Notes: generated by a model from the letters alone, not told the origin. 64,000 nt of DNA from Aromatoleum bremense (GCF_017894365.1 NZ_CP059467.1:1-64000); one strand, 5' to 3'; shown: positions 9,964 through 20,113, counted from the stretch's first letter. Program-made: numbers and translations.

Positions 9964-10878
9964 TTACTGAGCACGCACGTGCTCGACGTGCGCCTTGAGC
10001 ACTGCGATTTCCGTTTCCGGTGGAACTTCGCATTCCGTCGTAATTACTCGCTCGGGCGCCGGTTCCCCCGACAGGACGGGCCACGACGCCGGATCGCAAA
10101 GCCAGGTTCGTCCATGAATCCGCGCCGGCGGCAGCGGCGGATGCCCGATTGCCGGGCACGGCACGGCTTGCCCCGGCCAGACACCCGGCAATCCGGCGGC
10201 GGGGAGCACCAGCAGTGGCGGGACGCGGTGGAAGCGCGCGACATTGCCTGCGGTGGCGAGGGCGGCTTTCCAGAAATCCTCCTGGCCATCCCCCGGTCGC
10301 TCCGCTTCGTGCCACGCAAGGAGATTCACCCCGGCCTCGGCATACATGCTTGCCAGCGCAGCAAGCAGTCGACCGGCAAAGTCATAGGCCGACTCGTCGT
10401 TCGCCTCGATGCCCGCAGCGCGCAATTGGGACACCAACGAGGCCGGTCCGGTCAGCGCTGCGGCGATCACCGGTTCGCTGGCATCCGTGGCGGCGATCTG
10501 GCGCACCGCGTCGAGCGAGGCGGCGATCCTCGGGCTGGCCCTTAACCGCCCGACATCAATGTCGCCGGCAACGGCCACACGCCCTGCACCCGATACCCGC
10601 GGCGGCCAGACATCCTGCGACACGTCGACACCGACGGCTTCAACTTCCATGCACGACGGCACCGCACAGATCAGCGCGTCGAGCTTCAGCATGCGCCTGA
10701 GTTCCGTGAGGTTCTTGCGCAGACGCGTGCCGTCACGGACCATGTCGGTGACCGAGATCGCCTCAATCTGGGCGGCGCTGCCCAGAATCAGCGGGGCAAA
10801 CAGCGGAGCATGGGGCTTGCCCGCACCGCGGGCGAGTTCCTGCATGCGCCGTCGCCAGGTTGCTCCAGCGGCATCCAT
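9964..10878 (-). CDS. apcE: acetophenone carboxylase epsilon subunit
   Basis: This 304-residue soluble protein matches in size and position the roughly 34-kDa fifth subunit (Apc5/ApcE) of acetophenone carboxylase. In the enzyme from A. aromaticum this subunit must be added to the four-subunit core to obtain activity. I recognise no catalytic motif. A middle segment ([17 protein letters not shown]) faintly recalls the UroD/methyltransferase barrel, which is only suggestive. It starts 12 bp after the apcD stop and is followed closely by bal. Confidence 0.8.
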   Translation of the reverse strand: MDAAGATWRRRMQELARGAGKPHAPLFAPLILGSAAQIEAISVTDMVRDGTRLRKNLTELRRMLKLDALICAVPSCMEVEAVGVDVSQDVWPPRVSGAGRVAVAGDIDVGRLRASPRIAASLDAVRQIAATDASEPVIAAALTGPASLVSQLRAAGIEANDESAYDFAGRLLAALASMYAEAGVNLLAWHEAERPGDGQEDFWKAALATAGNVARFHRVPPLLVLPAAGLPGVWPGQAVPCPAIGHPPLPPARIHGRTWLCDPASWPVLSGEPAPERVITTECEVPPETEIAVLKAHVEHVRAQ

Positions 10879-10890
10879 GTCGCACTTGTC

Positions 10891-12945
10891 CTATGCGCGC
10901 AGCAGCGGCTGGATGACTTTCGCGTCGGGCCAAGAGCCGTAATACTTGAGGATCTCGTCCGCCGGCTTCTGCTTGAGCCATTCCGGCTCAAACTTGTCAT
11001 AGGACACGCCGCGCTTACGACGTGCGCTGTGCTCCTCGGCACGCAGGCGCGCCGTGCCATCGAGATTGACCCGGCGCTGCACCTCATCCCAATCCACTTT
11101 GTAGATTTGTCGGGCGGTGTCCGCGGTGAGGACGCCCTTGATCAGGTCGACTTCGACCGACTTGGGGTCGCGGTCAAGCGGATCACCATAGCCGGTCCCT
11201 CCGCAGGAGAAGGCGAAGGTGACGACATCACCATTGTCGTATGGCCTTACCGAACGCCCCTGAAACTCGATTTCGTAGTCGCCTTCGATCGTCCGCTCAG
11301 CCAACAGGGTCTCGACGTCCAGTTTGATCTTGTCGTTACCCTCCGCCATCAATTCCTTGATGTTGGCTTTGCGGATGCCGATGCCAGGAACTGTGCATGG
11401 TGCATAACCACCAAACAACGGCTGCGGCGTTTGCAGCTTCGTGTTGTCGGCGATCGCCATCATGTAGAGATTGGGTACATGGTGAGCGACCCACACCTGC
11501 GCCGTGCCGACGCCGCCACGGTACTTTCCATGGCCGCAAGAGTCCTTCCAGTGATTGGAAAGTGGCACCAGCAAGGGAAACTCGTTCTCCACCGATTCCG
11601 TGTTGGGCGCGCGGCCGAACACGCACCACGGGAAGCCGAACGCATCCATGCCGTCCTCGGTCGGACGCGCGCCTTGCCCCTCGGTGTTGATCGAGTAGGC
11701 GAGCATGTCGGCAAACGGTGCTCCCCACTGGTTTTGCCCAGCCAGAACCAGTGCATTACCGCCATTGCCCATGGAAGCCCCTGACTGCTTCCACAACGAG
11801 GTCGAGAACATCGCTTTGGCGCAGGAGTTGTGCACCGCACTCATGACGCCGGTGGATATCATGACCGAGCACGATGTTGCCGCGCGCGGATCCGGACTCA
11901 GACAGGTGCGCTCGCCGAATTTGAAATCGATATTGGCGAACGTGCCGTTGCTGATCGGCAGGTCATGAAACAGATACTCGTAGATGTAATTCGAGAAGTG
12001 GGCGATCGCCGCCTGCGGGTGGGCGTTGTACGGCGACGGCGTCTCGGGACCGGTTTCCGACAGGTCGACCAGCATGCGGTCGCCTTTCTTTTCGATCGTC
12101 ATATAGCATGAGCGCACGAGACCCTGCTTCAGACCGACTGCGTCGCTGAAAGTCACGCAGCGGTACTTGCCGTCGGGCCACTGCTCGATCAGTTCCTTCG
12201 CGCCCGCTTCCGACACCTGCAGCATCTTGCGGAACAGTCCGGTCACATAGTCCGCACCTTCGCGCTCACACAGTTCGATAATGCGCGTGCGGACGCGGTC
12301 GGTAGTGGTGCAACGGGCCTTCAGATCGACTGCGATCATCGAGGGCGCGCGAAGGCCGAAGGCGGTGAACATCGTCACCACGTCTTCGCGAAGCTTGAAG
12401 TTATCGCCGATGCGCATCGGCGGCAGGTTCATTCCTTCTTCGAAACGCGTCGTCGCCGACACCGGCATGCCGCCGGGCTCGATGGCGCCAGTCTCGGTGG
12501 TATGCACCAGCGCCGCCGTCCAGGCGATCAACTTGCCTTGATAGTACACAGGCATGCACACCATCTGGTCGGGGTTATGTACCCCGCCATAGACTGCGTC
12601 GTTGGCGAACCACAGGTCACCATCACGAATTTCATCGCCATAGGTGGCGAGGATGTACTTGATGATCAGTGGCGGAATGACTGCGTGCAGGTAGGTACCG
12701 CAGGAACCATTCACAATGTCGCCGTCGGCAGTCATGATCGCGACCAGCGAGTCGCCGGCAACGCCCATCGCGCAGCGGCAGGAGCGGACGAACACATCCA
12801 TGCCTTCGTCGAGGATGTCGTTGGTACGCTGAAAGCCGATTTCAAACTGCGCCGGATCAATCTGTGCCGCCAGTTCGAGTTCGCGCGAACTCGCCGGTGC
12901 CGGCTTAAGCCAGGTCAGCTTCTGCTCGAGTGTTGGAATAGCCAT
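10891..12945 (-). CDS. apcD: acetophenone carboxylase delta subunit (HyuB/hydantoinase B family)
   Basis: The 684-residue protein (about 75 kDa) is of the HyuB/AcxB type found in ATP-dependent hydantoinases and acetone/acetophenone carboxylases. Typical stretches are GDSLVAIMTADGDIVNGSCG near the start and FSCGGTGYGDPLDRDP near the end. It is thought to carry the carboxylation site that receives phosphorylated enol-acetophenone and carboxyphosphate from the HyuA-type subunits. The start at 12945 follows AGGAGACAGA and matches the known subunit mass; the longer frame to 13047 would overlap apcC. It is translated between apcC and apcE. Confidence 0.87.
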   Translation of the reverse strand: MAIPTLEQKLTWLKPAPASSRELELAAQIDPAQFEIGFQRTNDILDEGMDVFVRSCRCAMGVAGDSLVAIMTADGDIVNGSCGTYLHAVIPPLIIKYILATYGDEIRDGDLWFANDAVYGGVHNPDQMVCMPVYYQGKLIAWTAALVHTTETGAIEPGGMPVSATTRFEEGMNLPPMRIGDNFKLREDVVTMFTAFGLRAPSMIAVDLKARCTTTDRVRTRIIELCEREGADYVTGLFRKMLQVSEAGAKELIEQWPDGKYRCVTFSDAVGLKQGLVRSCYMTIEKKGDRMLVDLSETGPETPSPYNAHPQAAIAHFSNYIYEYLFHDLPISNGTFANIDFKFGERTCLSPDPRAATSCSVMISTGVMSAVHNSCAKAMFSTSLWKQSGASMGNGGNALVLAGQNQWGAPFADMLAYSINTEGQGARPTEDGMDAFGFPWCVFGRAPNTESVENEFPLLVPLSNHWKDSCGHGKYRGGVGTAQVWVAHHVPNLYMMAIADNTKLQTPQPLFGGYAPCTVPGIGIRKANIKELMAEGNDKIKLDVETLLAERTIEGDYEIEFQGRSVRPYDNGDVVTFAFSCGGTGYGDPLDRDPKSVEVDLIKGVLTADTARQIYKVDWDEVQRRVNLDGTARLRAEEHSARRKRGVSYDKFEPEWLKQKPADEILKYYGSWPDAKVIQPLLRA

Positions 12946-12970
12946 CTTCTGTCTCCTAATCGTGCCGTTT

Positions 12971-15172
12971 TCAGGCGATCGCTGCGTGTTCGACGCCACC
13001 AATCCGGCGCGTTTGCGGTGCGGGACCAATCGCCTCAAGGACGCCAAGCCCGTGTTTGTCGATCGTCAGTCGCTGCGTCGGCGGGACCACGATCGTCGTC
13101 AGTTCGGCCTCGACGATCGCCGGTCCCGCGATGACGTTCCCGGCCTGCAGTTGTTCGAACTGGTAGGTCGGGGTGTCGACCCAGTGCTTTGTTTCCGGCC
13201 AGTAGGCTTTGCGCTTGCCCAGGAACGCGGCGGACGGATCAGCGCCTTGCAGCGGATATTCGGGGATCGGCGGCTTCCAGGTCGGCAAGGTCACCCGTAG
13301 CACGAAGTTGTCGAGGAACACGCCACCTGGCTTATTGACGACCAGCGGACTGAAGGCTTCGGAGAATTCCTTCTCGAACGCCTGGTACACCAACAGCGCA
13401 TCTTCGTCGTTACGAATGTGCAGCAAAGGCGACGACATGCGCTTGAGGTTAACTTGACCGCCGTACAGCATGTCGAGCTCCAGGCCGAAAACGGCATCGT
13501 CGACTTCGAGTCCTTCGCTGCTCAATTCCTGACGGGCACGACTGATCATTTGATCAACGGTCCGGTTGAAGTGCTCGTAATCGACGACGAATTTCTCCGT
13601 GATCGGCTCCATAAAGACCATGCGTCGCGACTGCTCGTACATGTGGACGATGTCCATGATCGACGAGCCCATTGCGCAAAATACCGGTGCTGCCGGAAAG
13701 ACGACCGCCGTGGGTACATCGCCCTTGAGACCCGCCATATGGGTGGGACCGGCACCGCCAAAGGCAAACAACACGAAATCTTCCGGGTGATAACCGCGCA
13801 TGTGGACTTCGCGCTTGATCGCCGAAGCCATGTTCTCGTCGACGATGTGGCGAATGAGCGCGGCGGCCTCAATGGTTTCGATGCCAAGCGGTTGAGCAAT
13901 CTTTTCGCGGATTGCCTTTTCCGCCTTCGCCTTGTTGAGCGGCATGCGCCCGCCGTAGTAGGTGTCCGGGTTGATGTAGCCCAGAACCACATCAGCATCG
14001 GTCACCGTCGGCTCGGTGCCCCCGAGGTCGTAGCACACCGGCCCGGGCATCGAGCCGGCGCTGCGCGGACCCACTTCGAGACGCGTTCCGTTACGGTCCA
14101 CCTTCGCGATCGAACCGCCGCCGGCGCCGACCGAAATCGTCTGCATCATCGTGACGTTCACCGCCCACTTGTCGATGACCGGGCGGAACGTATAGTTGCG
14201 CACGCTGGACTCGACCACCAGCGCGACGTCGAAGCTCGTCCCACCAACATCGCCGGCGATAACGTTCTTGTAGCCGAGCTTGCTGGCGAAGTAGGCCGAC
14301 CCCATCAGACCGGCAACCGGGCCGCCGTTGAAGGTCCGCGACGCCGGCGTCTTGAAGATGTCGGCGCTGCCGCCAGAGTTGTGGATCATCAGGAAGGCGC
14401 CGTGGTAACCCTTCGCCCGCAGCTTGTCCCAAGTGGCGCCAATGTCGTTCTGCATGGACTGCTGCAAATAGGCGTCGAGCACCGCGGTCATCGTGCGCTC
14501 GTACTCGCCGATCTTGGCGGTCACCGAGTGGGACATCACGACCGGCACGAAGCCGATGTGGTACTCCTTGTACTCCTCGCGGATGATCTCCCGTACCCGC
14601 TTTTCATGTACGGGGTTCATGAACGACCACAACAACGACACGACAATCGCCCGCGCGCCACGGTCCATTAGCATGCGCAGCTTGGTACGCACGTCCTCCT
14701 CGTCGAGGGGGCGAACCACGGCTCCGGATGAATCGACGCGCTCACGAATGCCGAGGATCAGGTCGCGCTCGATCAGCGGTAGCGGCTTGTTCTGCACCGC
14801 GATATTGCGCCGCTCGGATACGCGCTTGCCGTCGGTCCATTGCGCGCCTCGGCCGATCAGGATGCCGTCCTCGTGGCCTTCGGTCGTCAACAGGCCGATA
14901 CGCGGCCCCTGGCGCTGCAGCAGCCGGTTCAGAGCAACGGTGGTCGAATACCGGATGATGTCGATACGCGGCAGCAGTTCCTCGACCGACAGCCCCACCT
15001 TGTCGCCTCCGGCCTCAACCGCGTTCAGGAATCCAATTGACAGGTCGTGCGGCGTCGTTGGACATTTTGCAATGTGGCGCTCGCCATCGAGCGTCAGAAC
15101 AAAGTCAGTGAACGTGCCGCCGACATCGATATCGATCGAATTGATCGCGTCCAGGGTCGTCAGCGAGCTCAT
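12971..15172 (-). CDS. apcC: acetophenone carboxylase gamma subunit (HyuA/hydantoinase A family)
   Basis: The 733-residue protein is a hydantoinase A/5-oxoprolinase-type kinase subunit with the N-terminal acetate-kinase/actin-like phosphate motif DVGGTFTDF near residue 16. Further ATPase motifs are GDVGGTSFD and FAFGGAGPTHM. In acetophenone carboxylase the two HyuA-like subunits use two ATP to phosphorylate bicarbonate and the enol form of acetophenone. It overlaps apcB by 4 bp (ATGA), indicating translational coupling. It is the larger of the two HyuA-like subunits in this operon. Confidence 0.87.
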   Translation of the reverse strand: MSSLTTLDAINSIDIDVGGTFTDFVLTLDGERHIAKCPTTPHDLSIGFLNAVEAGGDKVGLSVEELLPRIDIIRYSTTVALNRLLQRQGPRIGLLTTEGHEDGILIGRGAQWTDGKRVSERRNIAVQNKPLPLIERDLILGIRERVDSSGAVVRPLDEEDVRTKLRMLMDRGARAIVVSLLWSFMNPVHEKRVREIIREEYKEYHIGFVPVVMSHSVTAKIGEYERTMTAVLDAYLQQSMQNDIGATWDKLRAKGYHGAFLMIHNSGGSADIFKTPASRTFNGGPVAGLMGSAYFASKLGYKNVIAGDVGGTSFDVALVVESSVRNYTFRPVIDKWAVNVTMMQTISVGAGGGSIAKVDRNGTRLEVGPRSAGSMPGPVCYDLGGTEPTVTDADVVLGYINPDTYYGGRMPLNKAKAEKAIREKIAQPLGIETIEAAALIRHIVDENMASAIKREVHMRGYHPEDFVLFAFGGAGPTHMAGLKGDVPTAVVFPAAPVFCAMGSSIMDIVHMYEQSRRMVFMEPITEKFVVDYEHFNRTVDQMISRARQELSSEGLEVDDAVFGLELDMLYGGQVNLKRMSSPLLHIRNDEDALLVYQAFEKEFSEAFSPLVVNKPGGVFLDNFVLRVTLPTWKPPIPEYPLQGADPSAAFLGKRKAYWPETKHWVDTPTYQFEQLQAGNVIAGPAIVEAELTTIVVPPTQRLTIDKHGLGVLEAIGPAPQTRRIGGVEHAAIA

Positions 15173-15576
15173 GCCATCACCTCCGCTTCGGGCTTGGTCA
15201 GTTTTCCGTTCTTGATCACGATTTCCCCCCCCTTCAGCCGCGCCTTGAGGCTTTCGATGTCGACTTCAATATCCACCGTGATCGGGTGACCCGGCGGCAG
15301 GTACTCCGTTTCGATCTGCCGGGTACAACCTGGGCAGTAAAACTCCAGGATGCGGACCCAGTTCTCGTCCGGCGCGAAGGTGTATTCGCCGGCGATGACG
15401 GGGTTGTGGATCTCCTGCGGACGACGCTCGGCAACAAGGCAACCCTTCTTGTAGCTTTCGCGAGCCGAGATCAGCTTGGCTCCGCAGTCATGGCAGTACC
15501 AATGCTCGTCGTTCAGGTCGAGATCCAGGTACTCCGTAAAGCGAATACGTTCATATGTGATGTCGTGCGCATGCAT
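15169..15576 (-). CDS. apcB: acetophenone carboxylase beta subunit, zinc-binding small subunit
   Basis: The 135-residue protein resembles AcxC-type small subunits of acetone/acetophenone carboxylases and the roughly 15-kDa Apc subunit. It contains CHDCG near residue 27 and CPGC near residue 85, which together could ligate a structural zinc. The start at 15576 has AGAGGAGAAAA upstream and 26 bp of space from apcA; an in-frame start 10 codons earlier would overlap apcA. The stop overlaps the apcC start. Confidence 0.83.
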   Translation of the reverse strand: MHAHDITYERIRFTEYLDLDLNDEHWYCHDCGAKLISARESYKKGCLVAERRPQEIHNPVIAGEYTFAPDENWVRILEFYCPGCTRQIETEYLPPGHPITVDIEVDIESLKARLKGGEIVIKNGKLTKPEAEVMA

Positions 15577-15602
15577 TGCGTTTTCTCCTCTTGAGCTGCG
15601 GC

Positions 15603-17579
15603 TCATTTCGCTCGGGTCATTTCGGCATTGCCGTAGTCATCAACGCGAAGTTTCCAGCCGGGCGGGACCGGGCATGTCAACGTACTTCCGTTGATTACAG
15701 CGGGACCTTCCGCCACGTCGCCCACGTTCATCGACTCCCAGCTGTACACCGGAGAGGCCGACTCGGCGGCACCGTTGAAACGCATCTCGCGTTCGCCTGG
15801 AGCCTTGATCGCAACGCGATCCGCCCGCTTCTTCATGCCGTGTGACCCAACGACAAAGCGGCTCGAAAGCCGCACGCCCAAGAGCGGCAGACGGGATACG
15901 GACGCCGCAGAAACGGCCTTGCTGAGAGCGTCGAACACATTCTTCGCCTCAGACTGCGACAGTTCGACGCGGACGGTAGACACGTCCGCCTCGGTCGCAC
16001 CGAAGTCGATCTCCCACGTATAGACAGCCTTGGCCGGATCGAAGCTCTCGCCACGCAGATCGCGTTCGGCTTGCGTCTGCAAGCCGGAGAGGATGGGAAG
16101 CAAATTGTCGCGAACTGCCGCATCCCAGAGGAGATCGACACCGCGCTCGTAGACGTGCACTACGTCGGAAATTGCAGAGCCGAAGGCACTAAACACCGGG
16201 CCGAGGTTGAAGGTGTACGCGACAGGCATCTGGAGTTTCTCGGCCACGAACGCCGCAAACATCGGACCATTGCCCCCAAAACAAAACAGCGCGGCTTCAC
16301 TGGCCGAGAGTTTCGCTTCTGCGAGGGTCGCCTGTAGCAACTCCGCCATCATTGCCACTGCCTCGTCGCGGATCAGTAGAGCCGCGACCTCCGGCGAGAC
16401 TCCCATCGGCTTGGCCACCATCCGCTCGATCGCGGCACGCGCCAAGTCGACCTTGAGTTGGCGGCGACCGCCGAGAAAGTTGCAGGGATCGAGATAGCCA
16501 AGGACGAGCAGCGCGTCGGTCAGCGTCGCCTCGTTGCCACCAAGGCCATAGCACGCCGGCCCCGGTGCCGCCCCCATGCTTTCCGGACCGAGCACAACAC
16601 TCCTGTCCTTGACTCGCGCAATCGAACCACCACCGACGACTGCAGAACGCAACATTGCGAATGACGATTGCACCGGCACTTCCATCAATTCGCCACCGCG
16701 CTGGAACATTGGCTGCCCATCGCGGATGATTGAAGCCTTCGTCGTCGTACCACCCACATCGAAGCACACGACGTTCTTCAGACCGTAGAGACGGGCCATA
16801 TACGCGCCGCCAAACGTGCCGAACACCGGCCCCGATTCGATCGTATCAACCGATTTTGTCTTGCCAATGCGGGCGACTCCGCCGTTCGTGTTGCCGATCA
16901 GCAGCGGACCAGTCCAGTTGTGCTCGTCCCGCAACACGTCCTCCGCTTTGAACAGCGAAGTCGCCAGCTGCGTGTGCGTGTAGGCATTCATCAGCGAGTA
17001 GTGCACCCGCGTCTGATCGTGCCGCAGCGTCGCCATCTCACTACCAAGGAGCACCGGAACCGCGCCGATGATGTGATCGGGATACTGATCCTCGATCACG
17101 GCCTTGATCTCCCGCTCCGCACCGTTATCCGGAAAGGAATTCGCCAAGCAGACGCAAATGCGGCGCACCCCACCTTCAAGCAACTGCTTCACGCCTTCGA
17201 GGATATCGACGGCTGTCGGACTAGGCGGCAGACCGATGACGTTGCATTCATCGATCAGTTCGCCGACGACTGGCGACTTCGCCGTTCCGTAAAGTGTTTC
17301 CTCATGACCTTCAGTGACCAGCAGGCCGACCTTCGAGCCGCGTCGCTCGCCGAGCACGTTCGTTGTGATCGTCGAGGACCAGCGAATCATTCCGACCTTC
17401 GCGAGAAAGGCTTCGGTATTGGGGTAACCCAGCCTCTTTGACGCCTCGCTCAGGCAACCGATGAAGGAAACGGTGTAATCGTGCGGTGTGGTGTCCACCT
17501 TGATCGCATGCCGCTGTTCCCCATCGGAAACCAGCGCATCGGTCATCGTGCCGCCGGTGTCGATGTCCACGGTGTACAT
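15603..17579 (-). CDS. apcA: acetophenone carboxylase alpha subunit (HyuA/hydantoinase A family)
   Basis: This 658-residue (about 70 kDa) HyuA-type ATPase subunit starts with the phosphate-binding motif DTGGTMTDA near residue 7. It also contains [13 protein letters not shown] and [12 protein letters not shown]. Its mass and place as the first gene fit the alpha subunit of acetophenone carboxylase, which carboxylates acetophenone to benzoylacetate at the cost of two ATP. It heads the apcABCDE-bal-lipoprotein operon. About 125 bp upstream lies the divergent third copy of the motif found before ebdA. The two HyuA-like subunits are only distantly alike, as is usual. Confidence 0.87.
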   Translation of the reverse strand: MYTVDIDTGGTMTDALVSDGEQRHAIKVDTTPHDYTVSFIGCLSEASKRLGYPNTEAFLAKVGMIRWSSTITTNVLGERRGSKVGLLVTEGHEETLYGTAKSPVVGELIDECNVIGLPPSPTAVDILEGVKQLLEGGVRRICVCLANSFPDNGAEREIKAVIEDQYPDHIIGAVPVLLGSEMATLRHDQTRVHYSLMNAYTHTQLATSLFKAEDVLRDEHNWTGPLLIGNTNGGVARIGKTKSVDTIESGPVFGTFGGAYMARLYGLKNVVCFDVGGTTTKASIIRDGQPMFQRGGELMEVPVQSSFAMLRSAVVGGGSIARVKDRSVVLGPESMGAAPGPACYGLGGNEATLTDALLVLGYLDPCNFLGGRRQLKVDLARAAIERMVAKPMGVSPEVAALLIRDEAVAMMAELLQATLAEAKLSASEAALFCFGGNGPMFAAFVAEKLQMPVAYTFNLGPVFSAFGSAISDVVHVYERGVDLLWDAAVRDNLLPILSGLQTQAERDLRGESFDPAKAVYTWEIDFGATEADVSTVRVELSQSEAKNVFDALSKAVSAASVSRLPLLGVRLSSRFVVGSHGMKKRADRVAIKAPGEREMRFNGAAESASPVYSWESMNVGDVAEGPAVINGSTLTCPVPPGWKLRVDDYGNAEMTRAK

Positions 17580-17704
17580 GAAGTTCTCCTGTATGTACGT
17601 TCTTCAATCTACCTGGCAGACGAACCTCTTATTGCCCGCCAGTCGTAAAGGCTCAATACGGCTGCACTGTACCGATCGAGCATTCACGCCGCATCGGGAT
17701 CAAG

Positions 17705-17740
17705 CACCTAGGCAATAAAGCAAACCCGTAGTGCGCCGCA
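17705..17740 (-). promoter_or_regulatory. shared ebd/apc motif, copy 3 (upstream of apcA)
   Basis: The plus strand reads CACCTAGGCAATAAAG, three bases, then ACCCGTAGTGCGCCGCA. It matches copies at 6444 and 19848 at 12 of 16 and 15 of 17 positions of the two blocks, with one fewer base between them. It lies 125 nt upstream of the apcA start. The weaker match may mean a weaker or differently controlled site. The region from here to the MITE at 17893 shows no gene. Confidence 0.55.
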
Positions 17741-17892
17741 ACACACCGCCACGCCCGACCCTATTTCTTTGTTCTTGTCGCACATGAATAGGTGTAAGAC
17801 CAGGGCGCTACGGCGGCACGGCGATTCTGGGACTTGCAAAATGCGCCGCCCGGAGTTCCGCCGCCGCCCATTTGAGAACCCCTGACTCAAAG

Positions 17893-18098
17893 CACCTCGT
17901 TATACACAAGTCCGTTCAGGATGCTTTCTTGGGCCGTGAAACACAGGCTTTCGCCCAAAAATTGGGCAAATCTGAGCATTCTGCGGCTCTATGCGCTTGT
18001 CCGGAGCGTGTGATTATCGTTGCCAGTGCCGCATCGGTCGCGCAGAAACGCGCATAGCGCTTTGTTTTTAAACACTAAAAGATGTGTATAACGAGATG
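17893..18098. mobile_element. 206-bp MITE-like element with terminal inverted repeats and 9-bp target duplication
   Basis: The left end reads CACCTCGTTATACACA (17893-17908). The right end, 18083-18098, is its inverted copy with one mismatch. Immediately outside both ends is GACTCAAAG (17884-17892 and 18099-18107), a perfect 9-bp direct repeat expected of a target-site duplication. The interior has no frame that could encode a transposase, so it would need an enzyme in trans. It lies between the flavoprotein gene and apcA, about 315 bp upstream of apcA. The parent transposon family is not identified. Confidence 0.85.
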
Positions 18099-18107
18099 GA
18101 CTCAAAG

Positions 18108-18471
18108 ACGTCGCCATTCTCGCGTCGTACGCTTGAGAAACACGCGAGTAGGCAATTGCTATTTACAGAGGCAGTTCTGGTGACAGGCGTGAGGCACGGC
18201 GGTGCGAGGCAATAACTATGCTCACTGCAATAGTCAGCATCGCCCACGACGAAGAGGCGGCGCCGAAAGCATGGCAGCGAACGGAGTTCAGCGATCTTGG
18301 CGAAACACCGGTTGAAAGCCGACTGCCGCTCGATATACGGCGAAGAAAGATGAGCCGCCGGTGCCCTAGCCAAGCCACGAACGTGCGGGCGGCTCCGCTG
18401 ACGCGCGCATCGTCACTTGTTTCCGCAACCTCAACGATTTGATGTTCAAGCCCGGATTCAATACGACCAGG
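18108..18471. other. intergenic region without recognised gene
   Basis: These 360 bp between the MITE-like element and the end of the flavoprotein gene contain only short frames with no recognisable similarity. A small minus-strand frame of about 100 codons (18068-18373) crosses the MITE boundary and is judged spurious. No clear terminator hairpin for the flavoprotein gene was seen. Confidence 0.45.
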
Positions 18472-19551
18472 TCATGCCACTTGTGAGGCTAGAAAGCGAG
18501 CCTGGGAAAGACATTTCGTGACATGCGCGACGATATCCATCGAGTTCTCAGCATAGCGCGGCAGCGCGCTCTTCCCTTCGCGGAATGACTGGGCTATCGC
18601 CTTTCCGCATCGATATCCGCTGTCGATCGCTGCACTGATTCCCTCCCCGTTCAGGTACACAAAGTTCGCAGCCTCACCCGCGAGTAGCACGCGTCCCCGA
18701 CCCAAGTAAGGCGGCGCGATCTGCATTTGGCACCCCTCGTTGCGCCACCAATCGCCCAGGCGTACGTCAAACTGCTCAGCGAGAAAGCACCGCAACCTGG
18801 CCATCGACGCCTTTAGTTCTCGTCCCGCAAGCCCGCCAACGCTGAGGACCAGATACTCGTCTTTCTGATGCACGCAGTTAAGCATTTCGCCGACTTCTGG
18901 AAGAAAGAATACGGTCCAGGCATCCCTGTTCAACAATCCGAGCGACTCCAGTTTGAAGTAACTCTGCAAAGTCTCTACTGCAATGCCGTTGCCGACTCCC
19001 AGGGATTGGGGGGTCAGCAGTCGCCGGACGATGGAATTGCCGCCATCAGCACCTACGAGATATTTGCAGCGATATCCTCTGACGCTCTCCTGCCCATTTT
19101 CCGAAGACTCGTCCACCCGGACCCGGACGTAATCCGCAATCTCTCCGAATCCTCTGACGTTTGATTGGTCGCGACACTCCGCCGCGGAGAGTTCCAACAG
19201 CCACTTGTCGAATAGGTTGCGCCAAACATTCACATACCGCTCCGAAAAGCACCGGCCGTCCTTGGCTATTTCCAAAGGGTAACGGCGATAGCCATATTCA
19301 GCGCCCCACTCCCGAACGTTGCGCGCCTCAATGACCTCGGGAGAGCAATGAATGGACGCCGGCGTCTCGGCTTGAAAATAGCGCCGAACAAGCGCTTGCG
19401 TTTGCCCGAACAGGACGCCTGAACAACACTTGTAGCGGGGCAAAACTTCCTTTTCCAGCACCAAGACGTCGATACCTTCGTCCCGGAGCGCCTTGGCACA
19501 ACTTGAACCTGCGGGCCCCGAACCGACGACGATAACGTCCCGTTCCTCCAT
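18472..19551 (-). CDS. FAD-dependent geranylgeranyl-reductase-family oxidoreductase
   Basis: This 359-residue flavoprotein has the N-terminal dinucleotide motif VVGSGPAGSSCAKAL, then RYKCCSGVL typical of the geranylgeranyl reductase/FixC group. A C-terminal GRVLLAGEAANFVYLNGEG follows, where most relatives have GDAA in place of GEAA. The start at 19551 has GGGGAGGGACG before it. Family members reduce isoprenoid double bonds or hydroxylate aromatics, and the substrate here is unknown. It stands alone between the apc operon and a sigma54 activator. Its upstream region carries an almost exact copy of the motif before ebdA, suggesting induction with the ethylbenzene pathway. Confidence 0.72.
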   Translation of the reverse strand: MEERDVIVVGSGPAGSSCAKALRDEGIDVLVLEKEVLPRYKCCSGVLFGQTQALVRRYFQAETPASIHCSPEVIEARNVREWGAEYGYRRYPLEIAKDGRCFSERYVNVWRNLFDKWLLELSAAECRDQSNVRGFGEIADYVRVRVDESSENGQESVRGYRCKYLVGADGGNSIVRRLLTPQSLGVGNGIAVETLQSYFKLESLGLLNRDAWTVFFLPEVGEMLNCVHQKDEYLVLSVGGLAGRELKASMARLRCFLAEQFDVRLGDWWRNEGCQMQIAPPYLGRGRVLLAGEAANFVYLNGEGISAAIDSGYRCGKAIAQSFREGKSALPRYAENSMDIVAHVTKCLSQARFLASQVA

Positions 19552-19847
19552 GCGTCCCTCCCCAAGTTCCATCCGAGGCAGCAGCGTGACGGCAGGCTGC
19601 GCACATCCGCGGCAATCCATTCCGCATTAGCCGAAGCCGCCGGGAACTGATCCGAACGGAAGTCGGCCTGATTCGTTCGCCTGCAAACCTGAGTCGTATC
19701 CGCCGCTGCGGCTAATCCCGATTTGGCCTGCACATTATGAGTTTTCCAACGAGTTGCTCAATGCATAGCCGCAGCGAAGTAATCGCGCTGACGTGCTAGC
19801 GGTGGGAACCTTAAATCAGATTGGAGTAGTTCAAAATCGGTGTTGAA

Positions 19848-19883
19848 CACCTAAGAGCTAAAGGTGTACCCGTATTGCGGCGC
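19848..19883 (-). promoter_or_regulatory. shared ebd/apc motif, copy 2 (upstream of the flavoprotein gene)
   Basis: The plus strand reads CACCTAAGAGCTAAAG, four bases, then ACCCGTATTGCGGCGCA. Both blocks are identical to the copy before ebdA. Here the second block is also the left half of an inverted repeat, CCCGTATTGC followed by GCAATACGCGGG. The site is 296 nt upstream of the flavoprotein start, within a 560-bp gene-free stretch after the sigma54 activator gene. It may act as a promoter or activator site. Confidence 0.6.
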
Positions 19884-20113
19884 AATACGCGGGTGATGGA
19901 TCGGAAAGAATAGGGTTCAGGGAAATAGCGATCGATCGCAGCTGAATAGCCGAAACCGCGGGCTCAGCCTTCGCGACCGCGCCGTCTTGCGCTGCCCGGA
20001 AACCACTGAACGACAGCAGCAGACAAGATTCGATCAGCGCCGATGGGTCGCTGATGATGGGACACACAGAGGACGTCTAGCGGGATTCGCGGTTCACACC
20101 GGCCCGCGGCCCG

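Noticed and set aside
6444..19883. Calling the shared ebd/apc motif a sigma54 promoter outright
   Set aside because: Two copies have GG-N10-GC on the coding strand, but the copy before apcA has 11 bases and the flanking consensus (TGGCAC/TTGC) is poor, so I list it only as a shared regulatory motif.
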